From contig JAGSYM010000014.1 of NCBI GenBank assembly GCA_018262395.1, positions 1 through 11,734 on the forward strand: a DNA stretch of 11,734 nucleotides, read 5' to 3'. Source of the DNA: Nitrospirota bacterium. GTDB lineage: Bacteria > Nitrospirota > Thermodesulfovibrionia > Thermodesulfovibrionales > SM23-35. The position numbers were made by a program, and so were the translations under genes. Each line of letters begins with the position of its first letter. Position 1 is the first letter of the stretch. Under the pieces are notes generated by a model that saw nothing but the letters and a program-made list of their open reading frames with translations, ran no database searches and was not told where the DNA came from. Of the stretch, positions 1 to 8,057 are shown piece by piece.

Positions 1-2220
1 TCGGATATAGCGCCATTAAAGGAATTCATCGGACAGGACAGGGCCATTGATGCCATAAAATTTGGGCTGGCTGTTGAGCGGTCTGGTTACAACCTTTTTC
101 TGACGGGCCTGACAGGCACCGGAAAGGCTGCAACGATCAAAGCGAGCTTGAGCAAATTCATTGAAGAAAGAAAGGCTCGGGGCAAAACCTATGAAATTCA
201 TGACTGGTGTTATGTCTATAATTTTGCTGCCCCTGATCAGCCCAGGATTCTCAAGTTACCACAAGGCGTTGGGAAATCCTTCGGAAATCAGATGGAAGAT
301 CTGCTCAGGGCGTTAAAGGAAGAAATACCCAAGACATTCGGAAGCGAGGAATATACAAAGAAAAAACAGGAAGTAATGGAGGAGCACCAGCGGAAATATC
401 AGGGTGCGATTGATGCCCTGGAGAAGGAATCTGCCGGGAAGAATCTCCTGGTGCAACTTTCACCGACGGGAGCAGCTGTAGTTCCGCTTGAAGATGGAAA
501 GCCGCTCTCGAGAGAAGAATTTCTGAAACGCCCTGAATCTGTAAGAACCGAGATCGAGTCGAAACGTCTTGAAATCATGGTTTTCTGACTGAAATGAGGG
601 ATTATACGCTCACCAAATTAGACATGTTTATGCAGGCTCCGCCGTCTGCCCAGATCCCCGGCGTTCCCTTGCCACAGATGGACTCATTCATGGCTTATAA
701 AATTAATATCTTCGTTGATAACAGCTCGTTGAGTGGGCCTCCTATTATTATCGAGCCAAATCCCAACTGGTTTAACATGTTTGGAAAAATCGAACGGAGA
801 GCATTCATGGGAACATATGTCAGCGACCATACCATGATAAAGGCAGGAGCAGTGCAACAGGCCAACGGAGGTTATCTGATCCTCAACATTCGCGATGTTT
901 TGTTGAATGCAGGGGTATGGGAGGGCCTTAAGAGGGTTATCCGGGCAAAGGAGATCCGGGTTGAGGACCCGTGGGATCAGTTTGGTTTCCTCGCTCCACA
1001 AGGTATGAAGGCTCAGCCCATGCCTGTTGAATTCAAGATTGTTGTGATGGGTGAAGACACTATCTATCAGATACTGACTACCTATGATGAGGATTTCTGG
1101 GAGATGTTCAAAGTCAAGGCGGATTTCGACTATCAGATGCAGCGAACGGATGACAATTTACGGTCTTTTGCCTGTTATGTCCGTACCTGTTGCGATGATG
1201 AAAAACTCCTTCCGTTATGTCCGAACCTGCTGCGACGATGAAAAGCTACTTCCTTTTGATAGAAGCGGTGTCAGCAAGATTGTAGAGTATGCGGTAAGAT
1301 CAGCAGGCGATCAGGAAAGATTGTCTGCCAGATTCGGACCGTTAAAGGATCTCCTCATTGAGGCTGATTACTGGGCAAGGGATGCTCAGAGTCAGATGAT
1401 CAATGGAGGACATGTTGAAAAGGCGGTAACAGAAAAAATCCACCGTCTTGATCTTGTTGCTGAACGAATACGCCAGATGATAACAGAAGGAACCTTAATG
1501 GTTGATGTAGAGGGTACTGTTGTCGGGCAGGTAAATGGTCTGGCGGTCTATGACCTTGGCATATTCAGTTTTGGTCGCCCCAATCGTATTACTGCAAAAA
1601 CTTTCCTGGGGAAACGCGGAGTAATAAATATCGAGAGGGAGTCGCAGCTCAGTGGTCGAATCCATGATAAAGGGGTGCTCATTCTTTCCGGGTATTTGGG
1701 ATCACAATATGCCCAGGACAAACCTCTGTCCCTTTCAGCAAGCATCTGTTTTGAGCAGTCCTACTCGGGGGTTGAGGGTGACAGTGCCTCGTCGACGGAG
1801 CTCTATGCCATTCTCTCAAGCCTCTCGGATATTCCCATCAAACAAAATATAGCAGTGACCGGCTCTGTCAATCAGAAGGGGGAGGTACAGCCGATCGGAG
1901 GGGTCAATCATAAAATTGAGGGCTTCTTTGACATCTGTAAAGCGAAGGGATTAACCGGACAACAGGGCGTTATGATCCCGCATCAGAATATCAGAAACCT
2001 GATGCTGAGGGAGGATGTGATACAAGCTGTTCAGGACGGTCAGTTCCATATCTATACGGTGAAGACGATAGATGAAGGCATCGAAGTCCTGACGGGAATC
2101 TCTTCGGGAGAGCGGCAGCCGGACGGTTCTTACCCCGAAGGAACGGTGAATTATCTGATAGACAGGCAGCTCAGGGAATTTGCTGAAAGGCTTAAGGATT
2201 TCGGGGTATCTGAGGGATAG
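1..2220 (+). pseudogene. Lon-like AAA protease (COG1067 family), 5'-partial, frameshifted twice
   Basis: This is an ATP-dependent Lon-family protease with an N-terminal AAA module and a C-terminal Ser-Lys protease domain, expected in the cytosol. Reading is open from base 1, and a Walker A-like GLTGTGKA lies near codons 37-44; the usual Ser/Thr after the Lys is Ala. Frame 1 runs to a TGA at 586-588. Frame 3 (open from 573, ATG at 594) carries the middle part with the family-typical KAGAVQQANGGYLIL. It ends at 1239-1241, just after a 40-bp duplication, and frame 1 resumes to 2220. The protease domain looks intact: catalytic Ser in GDSASS (codon 1783-1785) and Lys in GGVNHK (codon 1912-1914). 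Compared with my memory of the family, roughly 70 residues of charged coiled-coil linker are missing at the first break. As written, no single protein can be made. It is either a decayed gene or an assembly artefact. Family call is secure; the cause of the breaks is inference. Confidence 0.85.
1174..1253 (+). repeat. 40-bp tandem duplication inside the Lon-like gene
   Basis: Two adjacent 40-base units (1174-1213 and 1214-1253) match at 35 of 40 positions. Each encodes the same peptide, YVRTCCDDEKLLP, but in different frames, because 40 is not a multiple of 3. All five differences fall at silent third positions. Removing either copy joins the frame-3 part of the gene to the frame-1 protease domain. 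Confidence 0.95.
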
Positions 2221-2283
2221 CACTGTAAGAGACTTCTCTGTTGCCCTTGCCAAGGAGGGAATCAGAGGGAGTATAATGAAATC

Positions 2284-3210
2284 ATGAACAGACGATACAA
2301 TTCTTTTGGTGCGTATATGAAAAGCCGCTTTGGGGCCACGGTTTACAAAGTTAACGTGGATGCGGGGTTCACCTGCCCTAACAGGGATGGAACCATTGGG
2401 ATATCGGGTTGTATCTATTGTAATAATGACAGCTTCAGGCCGAATTCCTGCAAACCCACCCTGTCAGTCAGCGAACAGATCCATAACGGCATCAGATATA
2501 TCAAAAAGAGATACAAGGTTGAGAAGTTTCTCGTGTATTTTCAGCCTTATACGAATACCTACGCGCCTGTTGATGAACTGGAGCGGCTCTATAAAGATGC
2601 CTTAGCAGACCCTGCCGTTATCGGCCTTGCAATCGGTACAAGACCCGATACGGTTGATGAAGAGAAGATTGCCCTTATTCAGTCATTGGCAGAGAAATAT
2701 TTTATCCTGATCGAGTACGGCATGCAGTCCATGTATGAAAAAACCCTTGAGTTTATAAGACGGGGGCACGATTACAAAACCTTTCTGAGGGCACTTGAAA
2801 TGACGAGAAACAGGGGGATATGGATCGGTGCTCATGTCATTGTAGGGTTTCCGACAGAAACAAGAGAAGAAATGCTTGCCATGGCAGACGAAATCTCGCA
2901 TCTTCCGGTCGACTTTCTCAAGATTCACCAGCTTCAGGTGATTAAAGATACCCCGCTTGCAGATATGTATCATGAAAATCCCTTTCATGTATTCGGCTAT
3001 GATGAATACATTGATTTCGTAACTGAATTCCTTGAGATGCTTTCACCGAGTATTGTTCTGCAGAGACTTTTTGCCACAGCTCCTGACGCGTTACTGATTG
3101 CACCGCAGTGGCGAAAAAGCAGGCAGGAAATCCTGAGAGATATTGAGAAAAGACTTGAATTACAGAATACCCGGCAGGGAAAGCAACAGAAGATTCACGC
3201 AAGAATATAG
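2284..3210 (+). CDS. TIGR01212-family radical SAM protein (YhcC-like)
   Basis: This is a 308-residue radical SAM enzyme of the TIGR01212/YhcC family, whose substrate is not well established. The cluster-binding cysteines are C31, C43 and C46 (spacing CX11CX2C, within TCPNRDG...GCIYCNN), the atypical spacing of this family. Further family-like segments are FQPYTNTYAP, the GTRPDT motif, IEYGMQS and HVIVGFPTET, consistent with a partial TIM barrel. Length is normal. The ATG at 2284 is preceded by purine-rich GAGGGA (2265-2270), a somewhat distant ribosome site; an ATG at 2276 is out of frame. It starts 63 bases after the broken Lon-like gene and converges on the acyl-CoA synthetase, with only 12 bases between the two stop codons. 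No frameshift or missing motif is seen. The family assignment is strong; the reaction is unknown. Confidence 0.9.
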   Translation: MNRRYNSFGAYMKSRFGATVYKVNVDAGFTCPNRDGTIGISGCIYCNNDSFRPNSCKPTLSVSEQIHNGIRYIKKRYKVEKFLVYFQPYTNTYAPVDELERLYKDALADPAVIGLAIGTRPDTVDEEKIALIQSLAEKYFILIEYGMQSMYEKTLEFIRRGHDYKTFLRALEMTRNRGIWIGAHVIVGFPTETREEMLAMADEISHLPVDFLKIHQLQVIKDTPLADMYHENPFHVFGYDEYIDFVTEFLEMLSPSIVLQRLFATAPDALLIAPQWRKSRQEILRDIEKRLELQNTRQGKQQKIHARI

Positions 3211-3231
3211 AGGGAATATCCTCTACTTTTT
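3208..3231 (+). terminator. Intrinsic terminator between convergent genes
   Basis: A 6-bp perfect stem (3208-3213 with 3220-3225) plus an inner G-T pair closes on an AATA loop. After one C it is followed by a run of five T (3227-3231). The left arm contains the TAG of the radical SAM gene and the right arm contains the TAG of the opposing gene read on the minus strand. The T run suits plus-strand transcription. The minus-strand side has only a broken T-rich stretch, so termination in that direction would be weaker. Confidence 0.65.
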
Positions 3232-5121
3232 CTGAGCATATCCGATCTTTTTAAAGGCCTCTTCAACCTCCCCGAGAATCGACGGGTCATCAATCGTTGA
3301 TGGCATTGGATACGGTTCACCGTCAGCGATCTTCCTCATGGTGCTCCTGAGTATTTTCCCGGAACGGGTTTTGGGGAGCCTTGTCACGACAGCTGCTTCC
3401 TTAAAGCATGCGATCGGGCCGATTTCATTCCGTATCATCCGCACAAGTTCTGTTTTGAGATCTTCTTCCTCCCGGATAACTCCTGATTTCAAAACAACGA
3501 GTCCGACGGGAAGCTGACCCTTCAGAGGATCATGGGCTCCGATCACAGCGCATTCGGCGATATCGGTGTGCTGTGCGACAACTTCTTCCATTGCACCTGT
3601 TGAAAGCCGGTGACCGGCGACGTTGATTACATCATCAACTCTTCCCATGATGTAAACGTAACCGTCTTCATCCATATAGCCACCGTCGCTCGTGAAATAA
3701 TAACCCGGGAAGATCTTCATATAAGATTCGATGAATCTCTCATCTGCATTCCAGAGAGTCGGCAGCGTTCCGGGGGGAAGCGGCAGTTTGATAACGACCA
3801 GCCCTTCTTCTCTGGGCTTCAGTTTTTTCCCGAGGTTGTCGATTATCTGGACATCATATCCGGGCACCGGTTTCGTACAAGAACCAGGCTTGATAGGAAA
3901 ATGTTCTATCCCCAGGCAGTTAGCGGTGATCGGCCAGCCGGTTTCGGTCTGCCACCAGTGGTCTATAACCGGTTTCCGCAGAAGATTATACGCCCAGTGA
4001 TACGTATCGGGGTCTAATCGTTCGCCTGCAAGGAAAAGATACTGGAACTTTGAAAGGTCATATTTCTTGATATGCTCACCGCGGGGATCTTCCTTCTTGA
4101 TTGCCCTGAATGCCGTTGGAGCAGTGAAGAGTGTCTTCACGCCGTGCTGGGAGATAACCCGCCAGAATGCACCAGGGTCAGGGGTTCCGACAGATTTTCC
4201 CTCAAAAAGAACTGTTGTGCAGCCCGTTATCAACGGCCCGTAAACAATATATGAGTGTCCGACAACCCATCCTACATCAGAGGCGGCCCAATATACTTCA
4301 CCCGGTTTTGTATCATAGATATGCTCGAGGCTCCACCTGAGGGCGACAGCATGACCGCCGTTGTCACGGACAACACCTTTTGGTTTTCCGGTTGTTCCTG
4401 AGGTGTAAAGAATATACAAAGGATCTGTTGCCTTGACAGGAACGCAGGGAACAGGTTCTGCGCTGCTCATCAGTTCTTTCCAGTCGAGATCACGTCCTTG
4501 AATCATCTCTTCCCTGATAAACTGCCGCTGGAAGATGATACATTTCTCAGGTTTGTGCGTTGCAAGTTCAATTGCCTTATTAAGCAACGGCTTGTATTCG
4601 ATGAGCCTCGTCACTTCAACTGCACCGGATGCAGAGATGACAATCTTTGGTTTGGCATCATTAATTCTGAGAGCAAGTTCGTGCGGGGCAAATCCACCAA
4701 ATACAACTGAATGGACTGCGCCAAGACGGGCGCAGGCGAGCATTGCGACCGCTGCTTCCGGTATCATCGGCATATAGATAACTACGGTATCCCCTTTTTT
4801 TACTCCGAGACTTTTCAAGACTCCGGCGAAGCGGGCTACTGTATCAAGGAGCTCACGGTAGGTAAATTTTTGAATTGTTTTTGTTACCGGGCTGTCATAA
4901 ATGAGCGCTGTCTGGTCTGCTCTCCCGCTTTCTACATGCCTGTCAAGGGCATTGTAACAGGTATTCAACTCGCCACCGGTGAACCACCGGTAAAAAGGAG
5001 GATTTGAAGCATCAAGTACCTTATCCCACTTTTTATGCCATGTTATAGCTTCAGCAGCCTCTCCCCAAAACCCTTCCGGGTCTTCTATGCTTTTCCGGAA
5101 TTCCTCATCGAATGTGCCCAT
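3223..5121 (-). CDS. prpE: Propionyl-/acetyl-CoA synthetase (ACSS3/PrpE type)
   Basis: This AMP-forming acyl-CoA synthetase activates a short-chain acid (propionate or acetate) with ATP and CoA through an acyl-adenylate. Conserved motifs in order (632-residue numbering) are: YTSGTTGKPKG phosphate-binding loop at about 239-249, followed by VVRDNGGHAVAL, which is typical of the propionate-preferring PrpE/ACSS3 branch; WQTETGWP; the hinge region GRVDDVINVAGHR; and the A10 motif LPKTRSGKILR with the catalytic Lys at about 589. Length is normal and no motif is missing. I chose ATG at 5121 because GAGGAGG ends 6 bases upstream of it; a GTG at 5136 in the same frame would put that ribosome site inside the gene. 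It is transcribed away from the aldo/keto reductase. The substrate cannot be fixed from sequence alone, and acetate remains possible. The post-translational control of many such enzymes (acetylation of the A10 Lys) is family knowledge, not seen here. Confidence 0.88.
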   Translation of the reverse strand: MGTFDEEFRKSIEDPEGFWGEAAEAITWHKKWDKVLDASNPPFYRWFTGGELNTCYNALDRHVESGRADQTALIYDSPVTKTIQKFTYRELLDTVARFAGVLKSLGVKKGDTVVIYMPMIPEAAVAMLACARLGAVHSVVFGGFAPHELALRINDAKPKIVISASGAVEVTRLIEYKPLLNKAIELATHKPEKCIIFQRQFIREEMIQGRDLDWKELMSSAEPVPCVPVKATDPLYILYTSGTTGKPKGVVRDNGGHAVALRWSLEHIYDTKPGEVYWAASDVGWVVGHSYIVYGPLITGCTTVLFEGKSVGTPDPGAFWRVISQHGVKTLFTAPTAFRAIKKEDPRGEHIKKYDLSKFQYLFLAGERLDPDTYHWAYNLLRKPVIDHWWQTETGWPITANCLGIEHFPIKPGSCTKPVPGYDVQIIDNLGKKLKPREEGLVVIKLPLPPGTLPTLWNADERFIESYMKIFPGYYFTSDGGYMDEDGYVYIMGRVDDVINVAGHRLSTGAMEEVVAQHTDIAECAVIGAHDPLKGQLPVGLVVLKSGVIREEEDLKTELVRMIRNEIGPIACFKEAAVVTRLPKTRSGKILRSTMRKIADGEPYPMPSTIDDPSILGEVEEAFKKIGYAQKK

Positions 5122-5174
5122 CGGATGCCTCCTCACCGAGTTTTAAAAATGTGAATTATCTTAGCATAAACACA

Positions 5175-5202
5175 TTGGGTTATTGCATGCCAGTGATATT
5201 AT
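5175..5202 (+). promoter_or_regulatory. Possible sigma70 promoter for the aldo/keto reductase
   Basis: TTGGGT (5175-5180) and TATTAT (5197-5202) are separated by 16 bases and point toward the gene starting at 5255. The match is partial, so this is a candidate only. Confidence 0.3.
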
Positions 5203-5215
5203 CTATCTGTAATTC

Positions 5216-5235
5216 TTCCGAGGAGCTCCTCCGAA
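5216..5235. promoter_or_regulatory. Palindrome upstream of the aldo/keto reductase
   Basis: GAGGAGCTCCTC (5220-5231) is a perfect 12-bp palindrome. Beyond one C/C mismatch on each side, it continues as TTC/GAA, giving a 20-base near-perfect dyad. It ends where the weak ribosome site of the downstream gene begins (GAAGGTG, 5233-5239). It could be a protein operator or an RNA hairpin limiting translation; the sequence does not decide. Confidence 0.45.
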
Positions 5236-5254
5236 GGTGTGATACAATGAAAAC

Positions 5255-6088
5255 ATGAGTATACCTTTGAGGATTCTTGGCAGAACAGGGGTTAAAGTGA
5301 CCAGCATCGGACTCGGCGGCGAGGGTATCCTGAGGACCTTTAACCATGACCGCGATGCGTATGCACTGATCAACAGGGCTATAGACCTGGGTATCAATTA
5401 TTTCGAGTCAGCCAGGGCATATGCTGGGAGCGAGTTTTATTACGGCAGGTCACTGAAAGAGCGGAGAAAAGATATCTTTCTGACAAGCAAATCCCATGCA
5501 AGGGACAAAATGGGCGCGTTGGCACATCTGCGGGAAACGCTTGAAAATATGCATACGGAGCATCTGGACCTCTGGCAGGTACATGATATGAGGACAGAAG
5601 ATGAGATACGAAAGGTTTTCGGCCCGGGCGGTGCTATAGAAGCGTTTGTACAGGCTAGGGAAAAGGGGTTGACGCGTTTCATCGGGGTGACCGGCCACCA
5701 TGACCCTTTGATATTGAGAAAATGTATTGAACTGGTCGATTTCGATACAGTACTGATGCCTGTGAATCCTGCAGAGATGCACTACAAGAGTTTTATCGAG
5801 AAAGTTCTCCCTGTTGCAGAGAAGAAAAAAATGGGCATCATTGGTATGAAGGTATACTTCAGGGGCTTTGCTGCGAAAATACCTTGGTATGAAACCATGG
5901 AACCTTTCCTCCATTTTGCACTCTCGCACCCGGTCACCACTACTGTTATCGGCTGTGATACCATCCAACAGCTTGAAGAGAATGTAAAATTCGCCTCACG
6001 GTTCAGACCGATGCCCAAAGAAAAAATGGAACAACTCTCCCGGGACATCAGGCCTTTCGCCCGCCAGCTCATGTATTACAAGCCGTAG
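5255..6088 (+). CDS. Aldo/keto reductase family protein
   Basis: A 277-residue aldo/keto reductase, a TIM-barrel NAD(P)H-dependent oxidoreductase of the cytosol. The N-terminus LRILGRTGVKVTSIGLGG and the C-terminal NAD(P)-binding region (TTTVIGCDTIQQLEENVKFA) are typical. Of the catalytic tetrad Asp-Tyr-Lys-His, Tyr56, Lys79 and His110 are recognisable, but the Asp position reads Glu51 (NYFESARAY instead of the common FDTA). There is no C-terminal ferredoxin domain of the kind some anaerobic relatives carry. The ATG at 5255 has a weak, distant ribosome site; an ATG at 5247 is out of frame and closes at once. The gene stands alone, divergent from the acyl-CoA synthetase, with 247 bases to the next tRNA. 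Physiological substrate unknown. Family call secure. Confidence 0.88.
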   Translation: MSIPLRILGRTGVKVTSIGLGGEGILRTFNHDRDAYALINRAIDLGINYFESARAYAGSEFYYGRSLKERRKDIFLTSKSHARDKMGALAHLRETLENMHTEHLDLWQVHDMRTEDEIRKVFGPGGAIEAFVQAREKGLTRFIGVTGHHDPLILRKCIELVDFDTVLMPVNPAEMHYKSFIEKVLPVAEKKKMGIIGMKVYFRGFAAKIPWYETMEPFLHFALSHPVTTTVIGCDTIQQLEENVKFASRFRPMPKEKMEQLSRDIRPFARQLMYYKP

Positions 6089-6219
6089 CGACTGTTCACC
6101 CGATAAAGGTCAGACATTGTTCGAAAAATTATTAAACTCGATAATTTGATTAAAGTATCTTTCATCGCTCCCTGACTGAATATATTTATGAAACCATGCG
6201 GAAGGTTCACTGAGGTATC

Positions 6220-6234
6220 GAAAAATAATTTTTC
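6220..6234. repeat. AT-rich 15-base palindrome in the gap before the tRNA
   Basis: GAAAAAT (6220-6226) and ATTTTTC (6228-6234) form a perfect dyad around one A. It sits in the 247-base gap between the reductase and the tRNA, which otherwise holds an AT-only 7-bp stem at 6126-6147 and no supported gene. Its function is unknown; in such an AT-rich stretch it may be chance. Confidence 0.3.
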
Positions 6235-6313
6235 TCACAACATCTGACCTCTTCAAATGCATTTTCTGGGATCAAAGAATACCAGCTCTGTGAAGTTTTC
6301 TCGGGTGTTAAGG

Positions 6314-6319
6314 TATAAT
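6314..6319 (+). promoter_or_regulatory. -10 element of the tRNA-Arg promoter
   Basis: TATAAT lies 16 bases before the first base of the tRNA, the right distance for a short leader. The matching -35 (GTGAAG, 18 bases upstream) is poor, so only the -10 is offered. Confidence 0.5.
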
Positions 6320-6335
6320 ATTCGTCAACCCGCGT

Positions 6336-6409
6336 GCCCCCTTAGCTCAGTAGGATAGAGCACAGGTTTCCTAAACCTGGTGTCGCAGGTTCGATTCCTG
6401 CAGGGGGTA
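6336..6409 (+). tRNA. tRNA-Arg (anticodon CCT)
   Basis: All arms fold. The acceptor pairs 6336-6342 with 6402-6408 (first pair G-T). The D stem is GCTC/GAGC (6345-6348 / 6358-6361). The anticodon stem is CAGGT/ACCTG around loop TTCCTAA, with anticodon CCT at 6370-6372. The variable loop has five bases. The T stem is GCAGG/CCTGC with loop TTCGATT. The discriminator is A6409, and no CCA is encoded. The anticodon reads AGG (arginine). The 3' half is the presumed target of the neighbouring integrase, whose stop codon (minus strand, 6371-6373) overlaps the anticodon. Confidence 0.96.
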
Positions 6410-7540
6410 ACAACTTTCTTCCTTTAAATTCAACGAGTTAGGTTTTTGGGAGGTAGGCTTAGTTATGCTCTCTTTTGTGGGATTGTGCCCAAATTGTGCC
6501 CGTTCCAGTTTTCTTGTGTTTTCCTGATGCATATTGTTTACTTTCTCGGAAGCAGTTTTCAAATCGGCTTCATTGACGATATTGTACCTGTCAAAAACTG
6601 AACGAGTCTTATGGCCCGAGATCTTCATGGCAACCCTTTCGGGAATGCCTGCTCTTATCATATTCCTTACCGCAGTTCTTCTGAGATCGTGGAAGTATTT
6701 CTGACCGAGCTTTGCATTCTTGCATGCAGTTAACCATGTTTTTCTGAAACTCTGTATCCTCTGCCCGTCTTTAAAGAAAACATATCCACATTCAGGATAA
6801 TCGCTGTCTTTAAGAGCCTTTAGCTGCAGAACAGTCTGGAACAGTTCTCCAGTAAGGAATACAATTCGTGCTTCTTCATTCTTCGTCGTACCCGCATCAA
6901 GGGTAATCTTTCCCTCGATCATGTTTACCTTATCCCATTTAAGCGAGAGAATTTCCTCTTTCCTCATCCCAGAGTAATATCCCATTGTCAATACGGGTTT
7001 TAGATAATCTGGTAAGGCTTCTTTGAGTTTCAGGTATTCATCGTGTTCAAAGTATCCAGTTCTGATGTTGTTTTCTTTCAGCTTTGGAATATGAGGGATC
7101 AGATTAACCTTTGGTGGAGTCTGTTCAGCTCCAAGAGACAGCATCCGGTGCAGTGCGGAAGTTTCTCTGTTGATAGTTCCATTGCTTGCATTTTCCGATT
7201 GCCTTTTCAATATGTAGCGCTGAATCATATCCGTTGTCATGTTGGAAATTCTGATTCCAGTAAAAGCATCTTTGAGATGGTCGATACAATCTTCTATTCG
7301 CTCCAGAGATTTTCTTCCGTTGATCTTATAATCGTTGATAAGATCCAGCGAAAGTTCGTCGAAGGTTACCTTATCAACCCTGAGCCCTGGAAATTTACCT
7401 TCTGCAATGTGACCTTCTCTGAGCTTTAATAGTCTTTTCGCATGGGATTCTTTTTCAGAATTAGAGCTTTCCCTGTAAGGTTTTCCGTTGCGGTAATACT
7501 TAATCCAGAAGATTCTGCCTCTCTTATAGATTGTACCCAT
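6371..7540 (-). CDS. Tyrosine recombinase (phage/island integrase)
   Basis: A 389-residue tyrosine recombinase that catalyses site-specific integration and excision. It has an N-terminal arm-binding segment ([20 protein letters not shown]), a core-binding SAM-like domain around residues 55-140, and a catalytic domain with R193 (SGMRKEE), K220 (TTKNEE), H284 and R287 (FHDLRR), H310 (SGHKTR) and the nucleophile Y319 (FDRYNIV). All are present, so it should be active. The last twelve residues ([12 protein letters not shown], about 378-389) are encoded by the antisense strand of the tRNA-Arg gene, a common mark of integrases whose att core is the tRNA 3' end. A strong ribosome site, AAAGGAGGTGA, overlaps the stop of the XRE gene just upstream; the genes are 7 bases apart and surely co-transcribed. 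Element type (prophage remnant, integrative element or island) cannot be told from this window. Confidence 0.95.
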   Translation of the reverse strand: MGTIYKRGRIFWIKYYRNGKPYRESSNSEKESHAKRLLKLREGHIAEGKFPGLRVDKVTFDELSLDLINDYKINGRKSLERIEDCIDHLKDAFTGIRISNMTTDMIQRYILKRQSENASNGTINRETSALHRMLSLGAEQTPPKVNLIPHIPKLKENNIRTGYFEHDEYLKLKEALPDYLKPVLTMGYYSGMRKEEILSLKWDKVNMIEGKITLDAGTTKNEEARIVFLTGELFQTVLQLKALKDSDYPECGYVFFKDGQRIQSFRKTWLTACKNAKLGQKYFHDLRRTAVRNMIRAGIPERVAMKISGHKTRSVFDRYNIVNEADLKTASEKVNNMHQENTRKLERAQFGHNPTKESITKPTSQKPNSLNLKEESCYPLQESNLRHQV

Positions 7541-7547
7541 TTCTTTG

Positions 7548-7763
7548 TCACCTCCTTTCTCTTTTCATTAACTTGCCCTTATCTTTCATTTCACCTCCTT
7601 CATTTTCCAGCCACTTCAGGGCCAAGTGGAGGAACGGCGGGATATGTCTGTATCCCGCTTCCCATCTGTAGACACAGGTTTTTGTAACACCCAATTTTAC
7701 CCCTAATTCTTCCTGAGTTAAAGAGCGGCTGATGCGCCAGGTTTTCAGTTCTTGCTGAGTCAT
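7548..7763 (-). CDS. Small XRE-family helix-turn-helix regulator
   Basis: A 71-residue DNA-binding protein. The single XRE/Cro-type helix-turn-helix covers residues about 3-55: [12 protein letters not shown] is the first part and [11 protein letters not shown] the recognition region. A short basic tail follows ([12 protein letters not shown]). It is probably the regulator of integrase expression: it lies directly upstream of int with 7 bases between the genes, and a perfect operator-like palindrome overlaps its own promoter, which suggests autoregulation. The ATG at 7763 gives the usual family N-terminus ([10 protein letters not shown]). There is no ribosome binding site before it, and the predicted transcript start falls on the ATG itself, so translation may be leaderless. 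A GGAGGTGAA inside the gene precedes an in-frame ATG near its end, but a functional internal start is not supported. Whether it represses or activates is unknown. Confidence 0.88.
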   Translation of the reverse strand: MTQQELKTWRISRSLTQEELGVKLGVTKTCVYRWEAGYRHIPPFLHLALKWLENEGGEMKDKGKLMKRERR

Positions 7764-7768
7764 AATAT

Positions 7769-7797
7769 ATTATACCAATGGTATACTAATATGTCAA
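7769..7797 (-). promoter_or_regulatory. Perfect-consensus sigma70 promoter for XRE-int
   Basis: On the minus strand TTGACA (7797-7792) is followed by a 17-base spacer and TATAAT (7774-7769). Both hexamers and the spacing are ideal. Only five bases separate the -10 from the ATG of the XRE gene, so transcription should begin at or beside the start codon. Confidence 0.85.
7771..7785. promoter_or_regulatory. Operator-like palindrome in the XRE-int promoter
   Basis: TATACCA and TGGTATA are perfect inverted arms around a single A. The palindrome covers most of the -10 hexamer and the adjoining part of the spacer, so a protein bound there would block RNA polymerase. The XRE protein encoded next to it is the obvious candidate (inference). 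Confidence 0.7.
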
Positions 7798-7918
7798 GAA
7801 AAAATATCAATAACACATAGGAGTACGTACTTTGAACAATTTCATCTGTTATCACTTTCGACCAGAAATGCGTTGTCAAGTTGTCTGTTCGAATAGAGTT
7901 TTATAGGCTATCAATGAG

Positions 7919-7947
7919 TAGACAAACCCTATTTGCAGAGATATAAT
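7919..7947 (+). promoter_or_regulatory. Sigma70 promoter of the sulfur operon
   Basis: TAGACA (7919-7924), a 17-base spacer and TATAAT (7942-7947) match consensus at 11 of 12 positions. They point at the operon starting at 8058, leaving a leader of about 100 bases. The rest of the 294-base gap between the XRE gene and this operon shows no gene and no convincing riboswitch. Confidence 0.7.
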
Positions 7948-8057
7948 GGGTTAGGCAATTTAATCGTTAATAAGCTTTGTCAAGCGCATTTATATACATA
8001 GAAATATCCATATCGTTTGAAGAATTCGAATATTTTTATATTTAGAGGTGATATCTG

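Noticed and set aside
6126..6147. Terminator after the aldo/keto reductase
   Set aside because: The 7-bp stem is entirely A/T with an 8-base loop and no T run follows, so it is unlikely to terminate.
8010..8036. Riboswitch or attenuator in the leader of the sulfur operon
   Set aside because: Only a weak bulged AT-rich hairpin (around ATATCG and CGAATAT) followed by T-rich sequence is visible; no known conserved core is recognised.
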